This document shows, piece after piece, positions 34,083 to 43,172 of a DNA stretch of 64,000 nt. A program made the position numbers and the translations under genes. A model generated the notes under the pieces. It searched no databases. It was not told where the DNA came from and saw only the letters and a list, made by a program, of their open reading frames with translations. The stretch's first letter is position 1. The number at the start of each line of letters is the position of its first letter. The stretch is from contig CAJOKD010000002.1 of NCBI GenBank assembly GCA_905235085.1, positions 1 through 64,000 on the forward strand. Direction: 5' to 3'. The DNA is from an uncultured Bacteroidales bacterium. GTDB lineage: Bacteria; Bacteroidota; Bacteroidia; Bacteroidales; UBA932.

Positions 34083-34132
34083 GTCTTCTTTTGTCAGAAG
34101 ACAAATATAATGAATCTTATGTCAGAATTCAA
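34083..34132 (-). promoter_or_regulatory. Promoter and leader hairpin of the C69 peptidase gene
   Basis: TTG (plus 34130-34132) and TATATTTG (plus 34102-34109) are 20 bases apart on the minus strand. The -33 box lies inside the 3' end of the TolC coding sequence. Just downstream, GTCTTCT and AGAAGAC (plus 34083-34102) form a perfect 7-base hairpin in the 5' leader. Confidence 0.7.
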
Positions 34133-35438
34133 GGCTCCTTCCCCGATAGAAATCGAGAAGCTTGACGGAATACAGATACTCGTAGCGGGCGCGGGCAAGG
34201 TTGGATTCGGCGGTGAACCAGTTATTGCGTGCTTCGTTGAACTCTGTTATGTTGGCCTTCTGGTTCTCGTATTTCGCTTTTATGAGTTCGAAGGACTCCT
34301 TGGCGCTGTCTTCCGCACTGATGCTCGAGTGGTACCTTTCCCTGGCAGCGACGGCATTGTAATATGCCTGCTGTATCTCCTTGTAAAGGGTTTTCTTTGT
34401 ATTCTCAAGCTGCAGGATCTGGTTGGTGCGGTTCAGTTCCGCCGCCCTGACCTGGTTCCTGGCCTGGAATCCCGTGAATATGGGAACGCTCAGTGACAGA
34501 CCCAGATACTGGCTGAAATTGTGCTTGACCTGGTCATAGAACGAACCCGAAGGAGAACTGCTCGTAGTGTAGTAGTTGGTTCCCAGGCCGCCGCTGGCTG
34601 AGATAGAAGGAAGGAAAGCTCCCTTGGCGCTCTTGATGGAATATTCCGTGGCGTCGAGGCGGAACTGCTCCGCCTTGATTGACGGCTTGCTGGCGATGGC
34701 ATCGGCGTAGATGTCCTCCGGGTTGCCCAGAAGCAGTCCGTCCAGGGGGACTTCCGGGACCACGATTGAAAAACCTTCAGGATCAGGAAGTTCCAGAAGC
34801 TGGCTGAGATCCAGTAGCGAGAGGTTCAGGTTGTTGGAAGCTTCGGTGGCAGCGAGGCGGCTCTGACCCAGCGTAGCTTTCTGCTGCGCAAGTTCGGCAG
34901 GGGAAGCCTTCCCGTTCTCGAGGAAGGCCTTCAGCCTTTCCACCTGCAGGGAATCGATACCCACCTGGTTCAAGGCTACATCCCTGAGTTCCATATTGTA
35001 AAGTATCTGGACGTAGGATTGGGCAACGGCCACGCTCATATCTTCCCTGGCTTTCTCTAGGTCTGCAGTTACTGCCTTGAGATTCAGCTCGTTCTGTGCG
35101 ATGTTGTGCTTGAGCCTGAATCCCTGGTAGATAGGGACGGAGGTACCGAGGGACAATCCTGTGGAAGTGGTGTTCGCGTTGGAATAAGTGTTGTCGGCGG
35201 TGAGTCCTCTTCCGAACGACAGGTTTTCGCTCGCGTTGGCGCTCACTTCAGGCAACCTGTTTCCCTTCGCCATATCCAGCTGGATTTCCTGCTGCTTGAC
35301 CTGGAGGTCCTGCTGCTTGAGGGATATGTTGTGCTCGAGAGCATAGTCTATGCACTCCCGCAATGTCCACGGTCCACGGTCCTGCGCCGTGGCCGCAAGC
35401 GGAAGCAGCAAGGCTATCAGTGCGATTGTCTTTTTCAT
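34122..35438 (-). CDS. TolC-family outer-membrane efflux channel
   Basis: 438 residues. Signal peptide (LIALLLPLAATAQ), then two OEP repeats of long amphipathic helices (LRECIDYALEHNISLKQQDL and a second block SFELIKAKYENQKANITEFN, EARNNW). It forms the outer-membrane duct of a tripartite pump. Fifth and last gene of the operon that begins with the ABC ATPase at 39802; 2 bases separate it from the adaptor gene. Confidence 0.92.
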   Translation of the reverse strand: MKKTIALIALLLPLAATAQDRGPWTLRECIDYALEHNISLKQQDLQVKQQEIQLDMAKGNRLPEVSANASENLSFGRGLTADNTYSNANTTSTGLSLGTSVPIYQGFRLKHNIAQNELNLKAVTADLEKAREDMSVAVAQSYVQILYNMELRDVALNQVGIDSLQVERLKAFLENGKASPAELAQQKATLGQSRLAATEASNNLNLSLLDLSQLLELPDPEGFSIVVPEVPLDGLLLGNPEDIYADAIASKPSIKAEQFRLDATEYSIKSAKGAFLPSISASGGLGTNYYTTSSSPSGSFYDQVKHNFSQYLGLSLSVPIFTGFQARNQVRAAELNRTNQILQLENTKKTLYKEIQQAYYNAVAARERYHSSISAEDSAKESFELIKAKYENQKANITEFNEARNNWFTAESNLARARYEYLYSVKLLDFYRGRSLEF

Positions 35439-35440
35439 AT

Positions 35441-36535
35441 CTATTTCTTCTCGATTATCTGGTTGCCGCGTACTTTGTCACCCTCCTTGAGGCCGGACTT
35501 TATCTCGATGTTGATTCCATCGGAAAGACCGGTGGTGACGAGGGTCTTCTCATATTTCTTGTCTCCCTTTACGAGATAGACGAAGGTAGAATCTCCCTGG
35601 AACTCGAGGGCGCTTTCCGGGATGGAAACGACACTGTCCACTCCTTCCAGACGGATTTCAGCGTTGGCGCTGTAGCCCGAACGGACGGTAACCGAATCCG
35701 GAACTATGACGGCGGCCTTGATTTCGAACTCGTTGGTCCCGTTCTTCTCCTGGGCCTTAGGAGAGATGAACTCCATTACGGCGTCGAACTTTAGGTCATC
35801 TATCGCACCGACGGTGATGGTCATAGGGAAACCTTCCTTGACCCTTCCGACCTCGGTTTCGTCGATGAATCCGTCGAAGATCAGGTCGTTCATATTGGCG
35901 ACCGTGGCGATGGTGGTACCGTCATTGAAAGTGTTGCTCAGGATGACCGAGTTTCCCACCTTGACCGGAATGTCCAGGATCAATCCCGTGATGGTCGAGC
36001 GGACAAGGGTCGAGCTGGACTTGGCATTGCTCCTGGATACACCGTCCCTGACTACTTCCAGGGTCTCCACGGCGGCATTCTTCTCCTCCTTTGCCTGCTG
36101 GAGGTTCTGGCGTACCTGCTCGAATTCTTCAGCACTTACCAACTGCTTGTCGTACAAGGCTTTCTCGCGGTCGTAATTGGTCTGGGCCTGCTTGAGGTTG
36201 ATGTCTGCAAGACGTACCCGGCTCTGCGCCGAACTAAGTGAACTCATCTCGGGAATCACCTTGACCTTGGCGATGACCTCACCTTCGGTGACCATCTGCC
36301 CGGCCTCCTTGTAGAGTTCGGAGATGATGCCGCTGATCTGAGGCTTGATGTTGACCTCGTTGCGGGGGATGATCTTGCCCGTCATCACGGAAGTCTTGTG
36401 GATATCCCTCACCGTGGCTTCCAGCTGTTCGTACTTGATTTCCTTCGGACGGGAATTCTTCCATAGCGCGACGAAAGTCCCGAGGAATACCAGGGCGACC
36501 AGCGCCAGGATGATGTACTTCAAATTCTTTTTCAT
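35441..36535 (-). CDS. Periplasmic adaptor (HlyD/MacA family) of a tripartite efflux pump
   Basis: 364 residues. N-terminal membrane anchor (YIILALVALVFLGTFVALW), biotinyl-lipoyl-like domain (NEVNIKPQISGIISELYKEA), coiled-coil hairpin (AQSRVRLADINLKQAQTNYD to about 165), then beta-barrel domain. Links the inner-membrane MacB-type permeases with TolC. Lies between permease 2 and tolC in the operon. Confidence 0.92.
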   Translation of the reverse strand: MKKNLKYIILALVALVFLGTFVALWKNSRPKEIKYEQLEATVRDIHKTSVMTGKIIPRNEVNIKPQISGIISELYKEAGQMVTEGEVIAKVKVIPEMSSLSSAQSRVRLADINLKQAQTNYDREKALYDKQLVSAEEFEQVRQNLQQAKEEKNAAVETLEVVRDGVSRSNAKSSSTLVRSTITGLILDIPVKVGNSVILSNTFNDGTTIATVANMNDLIFDGFIDETEVGRVKEGFPMTITVGAIDDLKFDAVMEFISPKAQEKNGTNEFEIKAAVIVPDSVTVRSGYSANAEIRLEGVDSVVSIPESALEFQGDSTFVYLVKGDKKYEKTLVTTGLSDGINIEIKSGLKEGDKVRGNQIIEKK

Positions 36536-36553
36536 ATCGTTCTACATTATCAT

Positions 36554-37801
36554 TTATTCTTCTCTCATTGCATCCACCGGCTTGATGTTCATAGCCCTTA
36601 TCGCAGGGGCGAGGCCGGCCAGTATGCCGAGCACCGCGAGCAGTGAAAGCACTCCCAGGGCCGTCCAGAAACCTATCTGGAAAGATACCGGCCCGATCTC
36701 CGGATTCATCGATACAATCTTCCCGACCAGGCCGAGCAGGCCCACGGACACCAGTATCCCGAGCATTCCGGCTATCACCGTCAAGCCGACGCTTTCGGTG
36801 ATGATCTGGGAAAGGATCATATTCGGAGTAGCTCCTATGGCCCTGCGTATGCCGATTTCCGTGGTCCTTTCCTTGACGGTTACCATCATAATGTTAGAGA
36901 CACCGATCGCACCGGCAAGCAAGGTCCCAAGCCCGACGAGCAGCACCAGTATGTTCACACCCTTGAAAAGATTGTCTACTATGGAGAATATCTTCTTGGT
37001 GTCGACGACCATTATGGCGTGCTTGTCTGCAGGGTCTATGGTATGCCTCCTCGCCAGGATGCTCTTGACCTTCTCCTGCATAACCTGTGACTCTGCACCT
37101 TCCTTCACGGTGAAGCACATTATCTCGAACTTCCCGCCTTTCTGCAGCAGCTTGTCCATCAGCGGAGCCGGAGTCACGACAGCCTCAGTCGAACTACCAT
37201 TAATGTTTATGCTGGAGTTCCGAGCGTCAACACCTATTATCTGGTACTGCATATCCCTGATTTTCAGGTATTTCCCACAGGGGTCATCTCCATCCGGGAA
37301 TATATTCTCCCACACACGCTTTCCAAGTACGCAGACCTTCCTCTCTTGCTGGCAGTCCACTTCATTCAGCCATCTGCCATATATCATCTCCGGTGTTTCC
37401 ACCTTGGAATATTCATAATCCAGTCCCTTGAGGTTCGCTGAATATGACCTTCCTCCGAAGGAGACTTCGCTTCTCCAGTCACTGTACATAGGAGTGACGA
37501 TGCCGGCTTCCTTCACGAGGGCCTTGATAGCCGCGATGTCACTCAAATCCATTTCCCACTGACGGTCCCTCTTGAATCCGCCGTAAGGCTTGGAAGTCGG
37601 GGCCGCGCCCACTATCACCGCGTTGGAGGTGAACCCTTCGAAATTCTTGTTGAGGATGGCCTTGAGTCCGTCTCCCGCACCAAGCATCAATAGGAGCATA
37701 AAGATTCCCCAGAATATTCCGAAACCGGTCAGGAGGGTCCTGCTGCGGTTGCGGGCGAGGGTGTCGATGATCTCTTTCAGTCTGTCGATGTCGAATTTCA
37801 T
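36554..37801 (-). CDS. MacB-type ABC transporter permease 2
   Basis: 415 residues from the ATG at 37801 (MKFDIDRLKEIIDTLARN); the open frame upstream to 38218 is not protein-like and is rejected. N-terminal helix (LLTGFGIFWGIFMLLLMLGA), a periplasmic MacB-PCD domain (about 45-260), and three C-terminal helices (NILVLLVGLGTLLAGAIGVS, VGLTVIAGMLGILVSVGLLG, ALGVLSLLAVLGILAGLAPA) typical of FtsX/MacB permeases. Two bases separate it from permease 1. Confidence 0.92.
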   Translation of the reverse strand: MKFDIDRLKEIIDTLARNRSRTLLTGFGIFWGIFMLLLMLGAGDGLKAILNKNFEGFTSNAVIVGAAPTSKPYGGFKRDRQWEMDLSDIAAIKALVKEAGIVTPMYSDWRSEVSFGGRSYSANLKGLDYEYSKVETPEMIYGRWLNEVDCQQERKVCVLGKRVWENIFPDGDDPCGKYLKIRDMQYQIIGVDARNSSININGSSTEAVVTPAPLMDKLLQKGGKFEIMCFTVKEGAESQVMQEKVKSILARRHTIDPADKHAIMVVDTKKIFSIVDNLFKGVNILVLLVGLGTLLAGAIGVSNIMMVTVKERTTEIGIRRAIGATPNMILSQIITESVGLTVIAGMLGILVSVGLLGLVGKIVSMNPEIGPVSFQIGFWTALGVLSLLAVLGILAGLAPAIRAMNIKPVDAMREE

Positions 37802-37803
37802 AG

Positions 37804-39069
37804 CTACTTGCCCTCCCTCAGCGCTTCGATAGGACGGACCCTGGCGCCCTTCCAGGCCGGAATGATTCCGGCGATCGTACCTGCGACTATCAGCAGCAGC
37901 GTAGCTTCTACGGCCACATCCAGACCGACACCTATATTCTTGAAGACATACAGCTGGGTTATGCCGATGTCCATCGGATGGGCACCTATCGTGTTGTCCA
38001 TCAGTTTGTCGGCAACCATTCCCGCTACCATCCCGAGGTAGCCGAAGAAAGCGGTTATGACGATGCTCTCCACCACTATCAACTTGAGTATGGATCCCGG
38101 TTTTGCCCCAAGGGCTTTCCGGATTCCGAACTCGTGTGTCCTTTCCTTGACGGTGATCAGCATGATGTTGGAGACACCCACGATTCCGCTCAGGAGGGTC
38201 AGGATTCCAAGGATCCACAAGGCCGTACGGATGATTCTCATAGCCTTGTTCATCTCCTTGTTATCCATATACATATTCCAGATATAGGTAGTCCTGGTGT
38301 CCTCAGGGTCCGCATTGTGGAAGGTGCTCATAGCACGCTTGTAGGCCTTTTCGAAGTCGTCGTTCTGCTGCTTCGTCTCCAGCCCGTGGAATTTGATGTC
38401 GATGTTGTTCATCCAGGTCCCTTCCACCCTCATCTTGCGGACGGTAGAATATGGGGCGAAGGAATCGTGTCCCCAGTTTCCTTCATCGGCCTCGATTATT
38501 CCCACCACCTTGAATGAATTCAGGCCGATGGATATATCCTTTCCGATTATCTTGGTATAGTTTTCGTCGTCCCCGAGGAGCTGGGTGGCCGCACTGTTGT
38601 CGATGACTATCGACCTGCGGCATTCGTCCATATCCAGTTTGTTGATGAACCTGCCGGCTATGAGTTTGACCCAGTTGGAAGACTTTATGTACTCGGGAGA
38701 GACTCCCAAAATGTATGAAGAGATCGTTTCCTTGCCAAGAGAGAGCGTGTCGCTGAACGAAACGGTACCGTAGACGTCGTCGATCAGGTCGCTGAATTCT
38801 TCCGTGAAGGCCATATCCTTGTCTGAGAACCTGATCCGGGTGTTTTCCTTCATCCCCTTGTAAGGCTTGCTGGTACTGCCGGGATATACCCTGATTATCT
38901 GGCGGATCTCGTCGCCGGCGTTGCTCATTAAGGCGTTCATCAAGCCGTTGCCGGCTCCCAGCAGGACAACGATGATGAATATGCCCCAACTCACCGCGAA
39001 ACCGGTGAGGGCAGTCCTCAGCTTGTTCTGCTTGAGTGAACTCCAGATTTCTGAAAACAGATTGTGCAT
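37804..39069 (-). CDS. MacB-type ABC transporter permease 1
   Basis: 421 residues from the ATG at 39069 (MHNLFSEIWSSLKQNKLRTA). N-terminal helix (FAVSWGIFIIVVLLGAGNG), periplasmic domain (about 50-280), three C-terminal helices (IIRTALWILGILTLLSGIVG, VESIVITAFFGYLGMVAGMV, VEATLLLIVAGTIAGIIPAW). Works as half of a heterodimeric permease with the next gene; the pairing of two FtsX permeases with one ATPase is usual in Bacteroidetes. Confidence 0.92.
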   Translation of the reverse strand: MHNLFSEIWSSLKQNKLRTALTGFAVSWGIFIIVVLLGAGNGLMNALMSNAGDEIRQIIRVYPGSTSKPYKGMKENTRIRFSDKDMAFTEEFSDLIDDVYGTVSFSDTLSLGKETISSYILGVSPEYIKSSNWVKLIAGRFINKLDMDECRRSIVIDNSAATQLLGDDENYTKIIGKDISIGLNSFKVVGIIEADEGNWGHDSFAPYSTVRKMRVEGTWMNNIDIKFHGLETKQQNDDFEKAYKRAMSTFHNADPEDTRTTYIWNMYMDNKEMNKAMRIIRTALWILGILTLLSGIVGVSNIMLITVKERTHEFGIRKALGAKPGSILKLIVVESIVITAFFGYLGMVAGMVADKLMDNTIGAHPMDIGITQLYVFKNIGVGLDVAVEATLLLIVAGTIAGIIPAWKGARVRPIEALREGK

Positions 39070-39076
39070 AGCGGCA

Positions 39077-39802
39077 TTATTTGAGCATTCCGTTCTCCGA
39101 TCCGAAGGCAGCCGCATCGTGCCGGCTGTTCTCTTCGATCTGCCCGATCACGCCGTCCCTTATATGGATGATTCTGTTGGTATAGTTGGCGACTCCACTC
39201 TCGTGGGTGACCACGATTATGGTCATCTTGTCCTTCTCGTTCAACTCCTTTAGAAGGTCCATAATCTCTACCGACGTCTTGGAGTCAAGGGCTCCTGTAG
39301 GCTCGTCGGCCAGGATGATGTCAGGTTTCGTTATCAGCGCCCTGGCGATCGCCACCCTCTGTTTCTGTCCACCGGACATTTCATTGGGATAGTGGCCCGC
39401 CCATTGAGCGAGCCCCAGCTTGTCGAGGTATTCCATAGCCATCTCGTGGCGCTTGTGCCGGGACACTCCCTGATAGAACAAGGGGAGTTCCACATTCTCG
39501 ACCGCGGTCTTGAAGCCGATCAGGTTGTATGACTGGAAGATGAAACCAATCATCTTGTTACGGTACTCCGCGGCCTTCGTCTCGCTGAGGTCCCAGATCA
39601 GCTTGCCGTCAATCCGATACTCTCCGGAGTCGTAGTTGTCCAATATTCCAAGAATATTGAGCAGGGTGGATTTCCCGGAACCGGAAGATCCCATAATGGA
39701 CACGAATTCTCCTCTATCGATAGCAAGGTTTATCCCTTTGAGAACGTGCAGCGGCTGTGCGCCCTGGTATGTCTTGTTGACATCTTTCAGTTCAATCAGC
39801 AT
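39077..39802 (-). CDS. ABC transporter ATP-binding protein (MacB/LolD type)
   Basis: 241 residues from the ATG at 39802; an ATA-context start three codons upstream is possible. Walker A GSSGSGKST (about 38-46), signature EMSGGQKQRVAIARAL (141-156), Walker B DIILADEPTGALDSK (161-175) and the switch His in VVTHESG. First gene of the five-gene operon ATPase, permease 1, permease 2, adaptor, TolC. Powers export of an unknown substrate such as a macrolide, peptide or siderophore. Confidence 0.94.
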   Translation of the reverse strand: MLIELKDVNKTYQGAQPLHVLKGINLAIDRGEFVSIMGSSGSGKSTLLNILGILDNYDSGEYRIDGKLIWDLSETKAAEYRNKMIGFIFQSYNLIGFKTAVENVELPLFYQGVSRHKRHEMAMEYLDKLGLAQWAGHYPNEMSGGQKQRVAIARALITKPDIILADEPTGALDSKTSVEIMDLLKELNEKDKMTIIVVTHESGVANYTNRIIHIRDGVIGQIEENSRHDAAAFGSENGMLK

Positions 39803-39847
39803 ACGAATCAAACATTTGTTTTTGTGTATTAGTTTAATAATACACTA

Positions 39848-39877
39848 CAAAGATAGGGTTGTTTTTTGAATATCCAA
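39848..39877 (-). promoter_or_regulatory. Promoter of the ABC-TolC efflux operon
   Basis: TTG (plus 39875-39877) and TATCTTTG (plus 39848-39855) on the minus strand with a 19-base spacer, close to the consensus; it is about 45 bases ahead of the ATPase start. Confidence 0.7.
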
Positions 39878-39956
39878 CAATTATCCCCAAATTATTTCAT
39901 TAATTAAGCAAATACTGTCCCATTCTGTATTAATAGACGTAGAATGATGTAAAATG

Positions 39957-39988
39957 AAACATCCGGTCTCGCAAACCGGATGTTTTTT
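39957..39988. terminator. Intrinsic terminator between efflux operon promoter and histidine phosphatase gene
   Basis: ACATCCGGT and ACCGGATGT (9 bp perfect) around CTCGCAA, with TTTTTT on the plus-strand side. On the minus strand it follows the histidine phosphatase gene end by about 40 bases and is followed by a T-rich GTTTCATTTT, so it can terminate that gene. Confidence 0.8.
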
Positions 39989-40028
39989 ATTGACAAAGAG
40001 GGTTTCTTATCCGTTGACTTCGGGGAAG

Positions 40029-41375
40029 TTATCTCATATACCCTTTGAGGTTGGCTTTCACGGTTTCCCAGTCGTAATACGGTCCTTCGACGCTCTGAAG
40101 GCCGCGAAGAAGGGTCTCCTGCTCGTTGAGGAGGAATTTGACGAGGACCTTGCCGGCCTTGTTACGGTAGAATACCATTTCCATATTCCCGGCGAACGGT
40201 ATCATCCAGGCGCCGAACCATTTGCTCCTGGCTTCGTCCACGGTCAGGCGGTCTCCGATGCCCTCGAATCCCAAATAGGTCACCATCGCTTCCAGGGGAT
40301 AGTCGTGGCCGAACCGTAGGTCCGCAGCGACTTTCTTTCCTGCAATAGCTTCGTCCGCCTTGGTAACCATATCATTCACAAGAGGTTCCGTTGATCTCAT
40401 ACGCTCTTCCACAAGCTCCTGGAAGTTGCAGTTGGCGAGGAAGAGAATGAGATTGTCCGCTTCGAACCACTTATACAAGGCATCGAACGGCAGGAAACGG
40501 AGAGGACTGTTTTCCAATTCGAAAGTATCTGCGACGACTCCCGCGAGGAAGATGTCGTGCTGAAACTTTTCGATGTCCGGGACGAACTTCCTTGCCGCCG
40601 TAGAGTCGGTAAACAGGAGATGCATCACGTAGCTTGAATCAGGACGGTACGTGGACTTTACAGAGTCTACCAGATGGCGCACCCTTTTCCAGGACTTGTC
40701 GCTGGCACCGTTGCTGATATATTTCATAAAAGTCTCTCCGGTGTCCCAGGTTATGTTCATCTTCGGATCTATTGCAGTGAGCTCATTGGTGAACGCGGTC
40801 ATACTGACAATGCAGCGCTGTACGGTGCTCGAGCGAGCCCTGACTTCATATCCCTTCTGCTTGAAGACTTTCGGATAACGGTTGTATAGCCTTCTGGCCA
40901 GCATCTTATGCTCATAGCACCCTCTCGGAGTCAGGCGTCCGTCCATTCCGTCGTGCAGGGCATAGACCTGCAGCACCTCGTTGAGGAGGGAATCTCCGCT
41001 TGCAGTGAGCAGGCCGGCATCCTTTGCGCTTCGGAGGGTATCAGCTAGCCGCTTGTAGTTGTTCGCGCCCCAGTTCGACCTCGATCCGTGCCTTCCGTAA
41101 TGGCTCACGTAGAAAGGTTTATAGCCTTTGGGTGCCGGAGTATCGTGGATAGGCATAAACTCGTAGCTGTTTGTGTTACATCCGGCGCGGGATCTGTCTT
41201 CCCTTAGGAGTCTTGCGAATTCCGGGCACTGCATCTGCCCGGTCTCTGTCCTGACAAGACCCGTCTCCCTGTCGAATGAATAGCCTTGACGGCCTTTTTT
41301 CGTTTGTGAATATGCCGTGGTTCCGGCCAGCAGCATCAACGCCGCAGCGAAGGTGATATATCTTGAAAGTCTCAT
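40029..41375 (-). CDS. Exported histidine-type (branch 2) phosphatase
   Basis: 448 residues from the ATG at 41375; the frame extends six codons further. Signal peptide (FAAALMLLAGTTAYSQ). The catalytic motif RHGSRSN at residues 95-101 and the distal RFGHDYPLE pair (His-Asp acid) define branch 2 histidine phosphatases, the clade of acid phosphatases and MINPP-type inositol-phosphate phosphatases. It would release phosphate from phosphomonoesters in the periplasm. Whether phytate is the substrate is open. A TATTTTTG -7 box ends 5 bases before the ATG (plus 41381-41388), so the message may be nearly leaderless. Single-gene unit. Confidence 0.85.
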   Translation of the reverse strand: MRLSRYITFAAALMLLAGTTAYSQTKKGRQGYSFDRETGLVRTETGQMQCPEFARLLREDRSRAGCNTNSYEFMPIHDTPAPKGYKPFYVSHYGRHGSRSNWGANNYKRLADTLRSAKDAGLLTASGDSLLNEVLQVYALHDGMDGRLTPRGCYEHKMLARRLYNRYPKVFKQKGYEVRARSSTVQRCIVSMTAFTNELTAIDPKMNITWDTGETFMKYISNGASDKSWKRVRHLVDSVKSTYRPDSSYVMHLLFTDSTAARKFVPDIEKFQHDIFLAGVVADTFELENSPLRFLPFDALYKWFEADNLILFLANCNFQELVEERMRSTEPLVNDMVTKADEAIAGKKVAADLRFGHDYPLEAMVTYLGFEGIGDRLTVDEARSKWFGAWMIPFAGNMEMVFYRNKAGKVLVKFLLNEQETLLRGLQSVEGPYYDWETVKANLKGYMR

Positions 41376-41490
41376 GGAAACAAAAATAATCATTATTTCT
41401 TGAAATGCTTAACTTTACTATTAAGAATGGCCCTAAGTCCGACGGGACGATGTGCCTCCGACGGCCGGAAAGGTTTGGAATTGCGCTGGA

Positions 41491-42147
41491 ATGTCCTTAA
41501 CTTGCCGTGTGATTCCGTTTGAAAACTGCACTTTCACTCCGCAGCTGCCGGAGGGTTGCGAACTGAAGGAGGAGCGCATCCTGCTGCACTGCTGCTGCGC
41601 CCCTTGTTCCACGGCCATCATTGAATGGATGGTCAGCCAAGGGCTCAGGCCGGCCGTATTCTTCAGCAACTCGAACATCATTCCTTTCGAGGAATATGAG
41701 CTCCGCCGTAGCGAGCTGGAGCGCTACTGCAAATCCTTCGGACTGGAAGTTATTGATGATGAATACAATCATTCTGCCTGGCTGGAGACTCTCTGTGGCA
41801 ACCTTGACACCGAGCCTGCCGGGCTGGCCGGTATTCCGGAACGGGGACCGCGCTGTTTGGAATGTTTCCGCTTCCGGCTGGTTCGGGCGGCATCCTACGC
41901 CGCGGAAAACGGCTATACCATCCTGACTACGACTCTGGCATCATCAAGATGGAAAGACCTTGCCCAGGTGGATATAGCCGGCAAGTATGCCTGCTCATCC
42001 GAAGGAGGCGGAAAAGGGAAGGTGAAATGGTGGAACCAGAACTGGCGTAAAGGAGGCCTCCAGGAACGCCGGAACCAACTTATAAAGTCTTGCTGGATAT
42101 ACAACCAGACCTATTGCGGCTGCGAATTCTCCGAGCGGCACGGCTGA
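41491..42147 (+). CDS. queH: Epoxyqueuosine reductase QueH
   Basis: 218 residues from the ATG at 41491. The QueH (DUF208) cysteine pattern is complete: LHCCCAPCS near the start, RCLECFRFR near 130 and YCGCEFS near the end, with YNHSAWLE and the invariant TTTLASSR-x-KDL. It reduces epoxyqueuosine to queuosine in tRNA wobble bases with an iron-sulfur cofactor. No other queuosine gene is in the window. Its stop abuts the ispE stop on the other strand with no gap. Confidence 0.9.
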   Translation: MSLTCRVIPFENCTFTPQLPEGCELKEERILLHCCCAPCSTAIIEWMVSQGLRPAVFFSNSNIIPFEEYELRRSELERYCKSFGLEVIDDEYNHSAWLETLCGNLDTEPAGLAGIPERGPRCLECFRFRLVRAASYAAENGYTILTTTLASSRWKDLAQVDIAGKYACSSEGGGKGKVKWWNQNWRKGGLQERRNQLIKSCWIYNQTYCGCEFSERHG

Positions 42148-42990
42148 TTATTTCTTGTAAAGGGCAAACATCGCTGAGCCCGATCCGGACATCGAGGCAT
42201 AGGCGGCTCCGGAGTCATACAATGATTGCTTGATGGCCGCCAATTCCGGATACTTCTTAAATACAGTTTCTTCGAAGTCGTTGACAACCAAGTCTTTCCA
42301 GTCTTCGACCGGACGGCGGAGCAATGTCCTCAGGTCCATTCCCGCTGACGGTTCCTTCGGAATTATGCCCCCGTAAGCTTCCTTCGTGGACACCGATATA
42401 CCGCCCGGGACCAGCACCTGGATGTCATATCCGAAAAGGTCTATGTCGAAAGGTTCCAGCACCTCTCCGCGCCCGGAGCCGAACATCGGACGGTTCCAGA
42501 TGAAGAAGGCGCAGTCGCTCCCAAGGGATGATGCATAGGCGGCGAGCCTTTCCTTTGAAAGCGCCAGTCCGCAGATTTCGTTCAAAGCCATCAATGTGAA
42601 TGCGGCATCTGCTGATCCTCCGCCCAATCCGGCCCCGACCGGAACTTTCTTTTCCAGGAATATCTTGACCGGAGGCAGGTCGAAATCTTTTGCCAAGGCC
42701 TGATATGCCTTGGCGCAAAGGTCTTCCATCGGATCCCAGCCGATTGCATCTTCGGAAGCTATGGTGACCATCAGTTTTCCGTCCCTGGATATTCCCTGCA
42801 CCACAGATTCTTCGTACTCTCCGAACAAGGCGGCAGAGGTCCGGCTGTAATCATCCCCGTTGATCACTTCCAGGATGTCTCCCATTTCCAGATAGGGCAC
42901 GAACAGCGTCTCGATGTCGTGGTAGCCATCGGTCCGCTTCCTGAGGACGTTCAGCCCAAGGTTCAGCTTGACATTTGTGTTCAGGATCAT
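42148..42990 (-). CDS. ispE: 4-diphosphocytidyl-2-C-methyl-D-erythritol kinase
   Basis: 280 residues. GHMP-kinase features: NVKLNLGLNVLRKRTDGYHD at the N-terminus, the ATP loop VPVGAGLGGGSADAAFT and the C-terminal YASMSGSGSAMFAL. Phosphorylates CDP-ME in the non-mevalonate isoprenoid pathway, together with ispF here. A TATATTTG -7 box is at plus 43010-43017, about 20 bases upstream. Confidence 0.95.
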   Translation of the reverse strand: MILNTNVKLNLGLNVLRKRTDGYHDIETLFVPYLEMGDILEVINGDDYSRTSAALFGEYEESVVQGISRDGKLMVTIASEDAIGWDPMEDLCAKAYQALAKDFDLPPVKIFLEKKVPVGAGLGGGSADAAFTLMALNEICGLALSKERLAAYASSLGSDCAFFIWNRPMFGSGRGEVLEPFDIDLFGYDIQVLVPGGISVSTKEAYGGIIPKEPSAGMDLRTLLRRPVEDWKDLVVNDFEETVFKKYPELAAIKQSLYDSGAAYASMSGSGSAMFALYKK

Positions 42991-43172
42991 CCGGAAATCA
43001 GTTTCTTTGCAAATATAGGCATTTTTGCCTGGTATGGAAAGTGTTTATTGTCAATAAGATATGAAATCAGCACCATCTGATATATCAACCAGTTAGTATT
43101 CAATTATTTCCGTACCAGGCCGCCCGAACAGACGAGAATAATTGTTATATTTGTAATACAAACATCCCGGTT

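Noticed and set aside
37802..38218. Upstream extension of permease 2
   Set aside because: It overlaps permease 1 in another frame and has shadow-ORF composition; the ATG at 37801 begins the conserved region.
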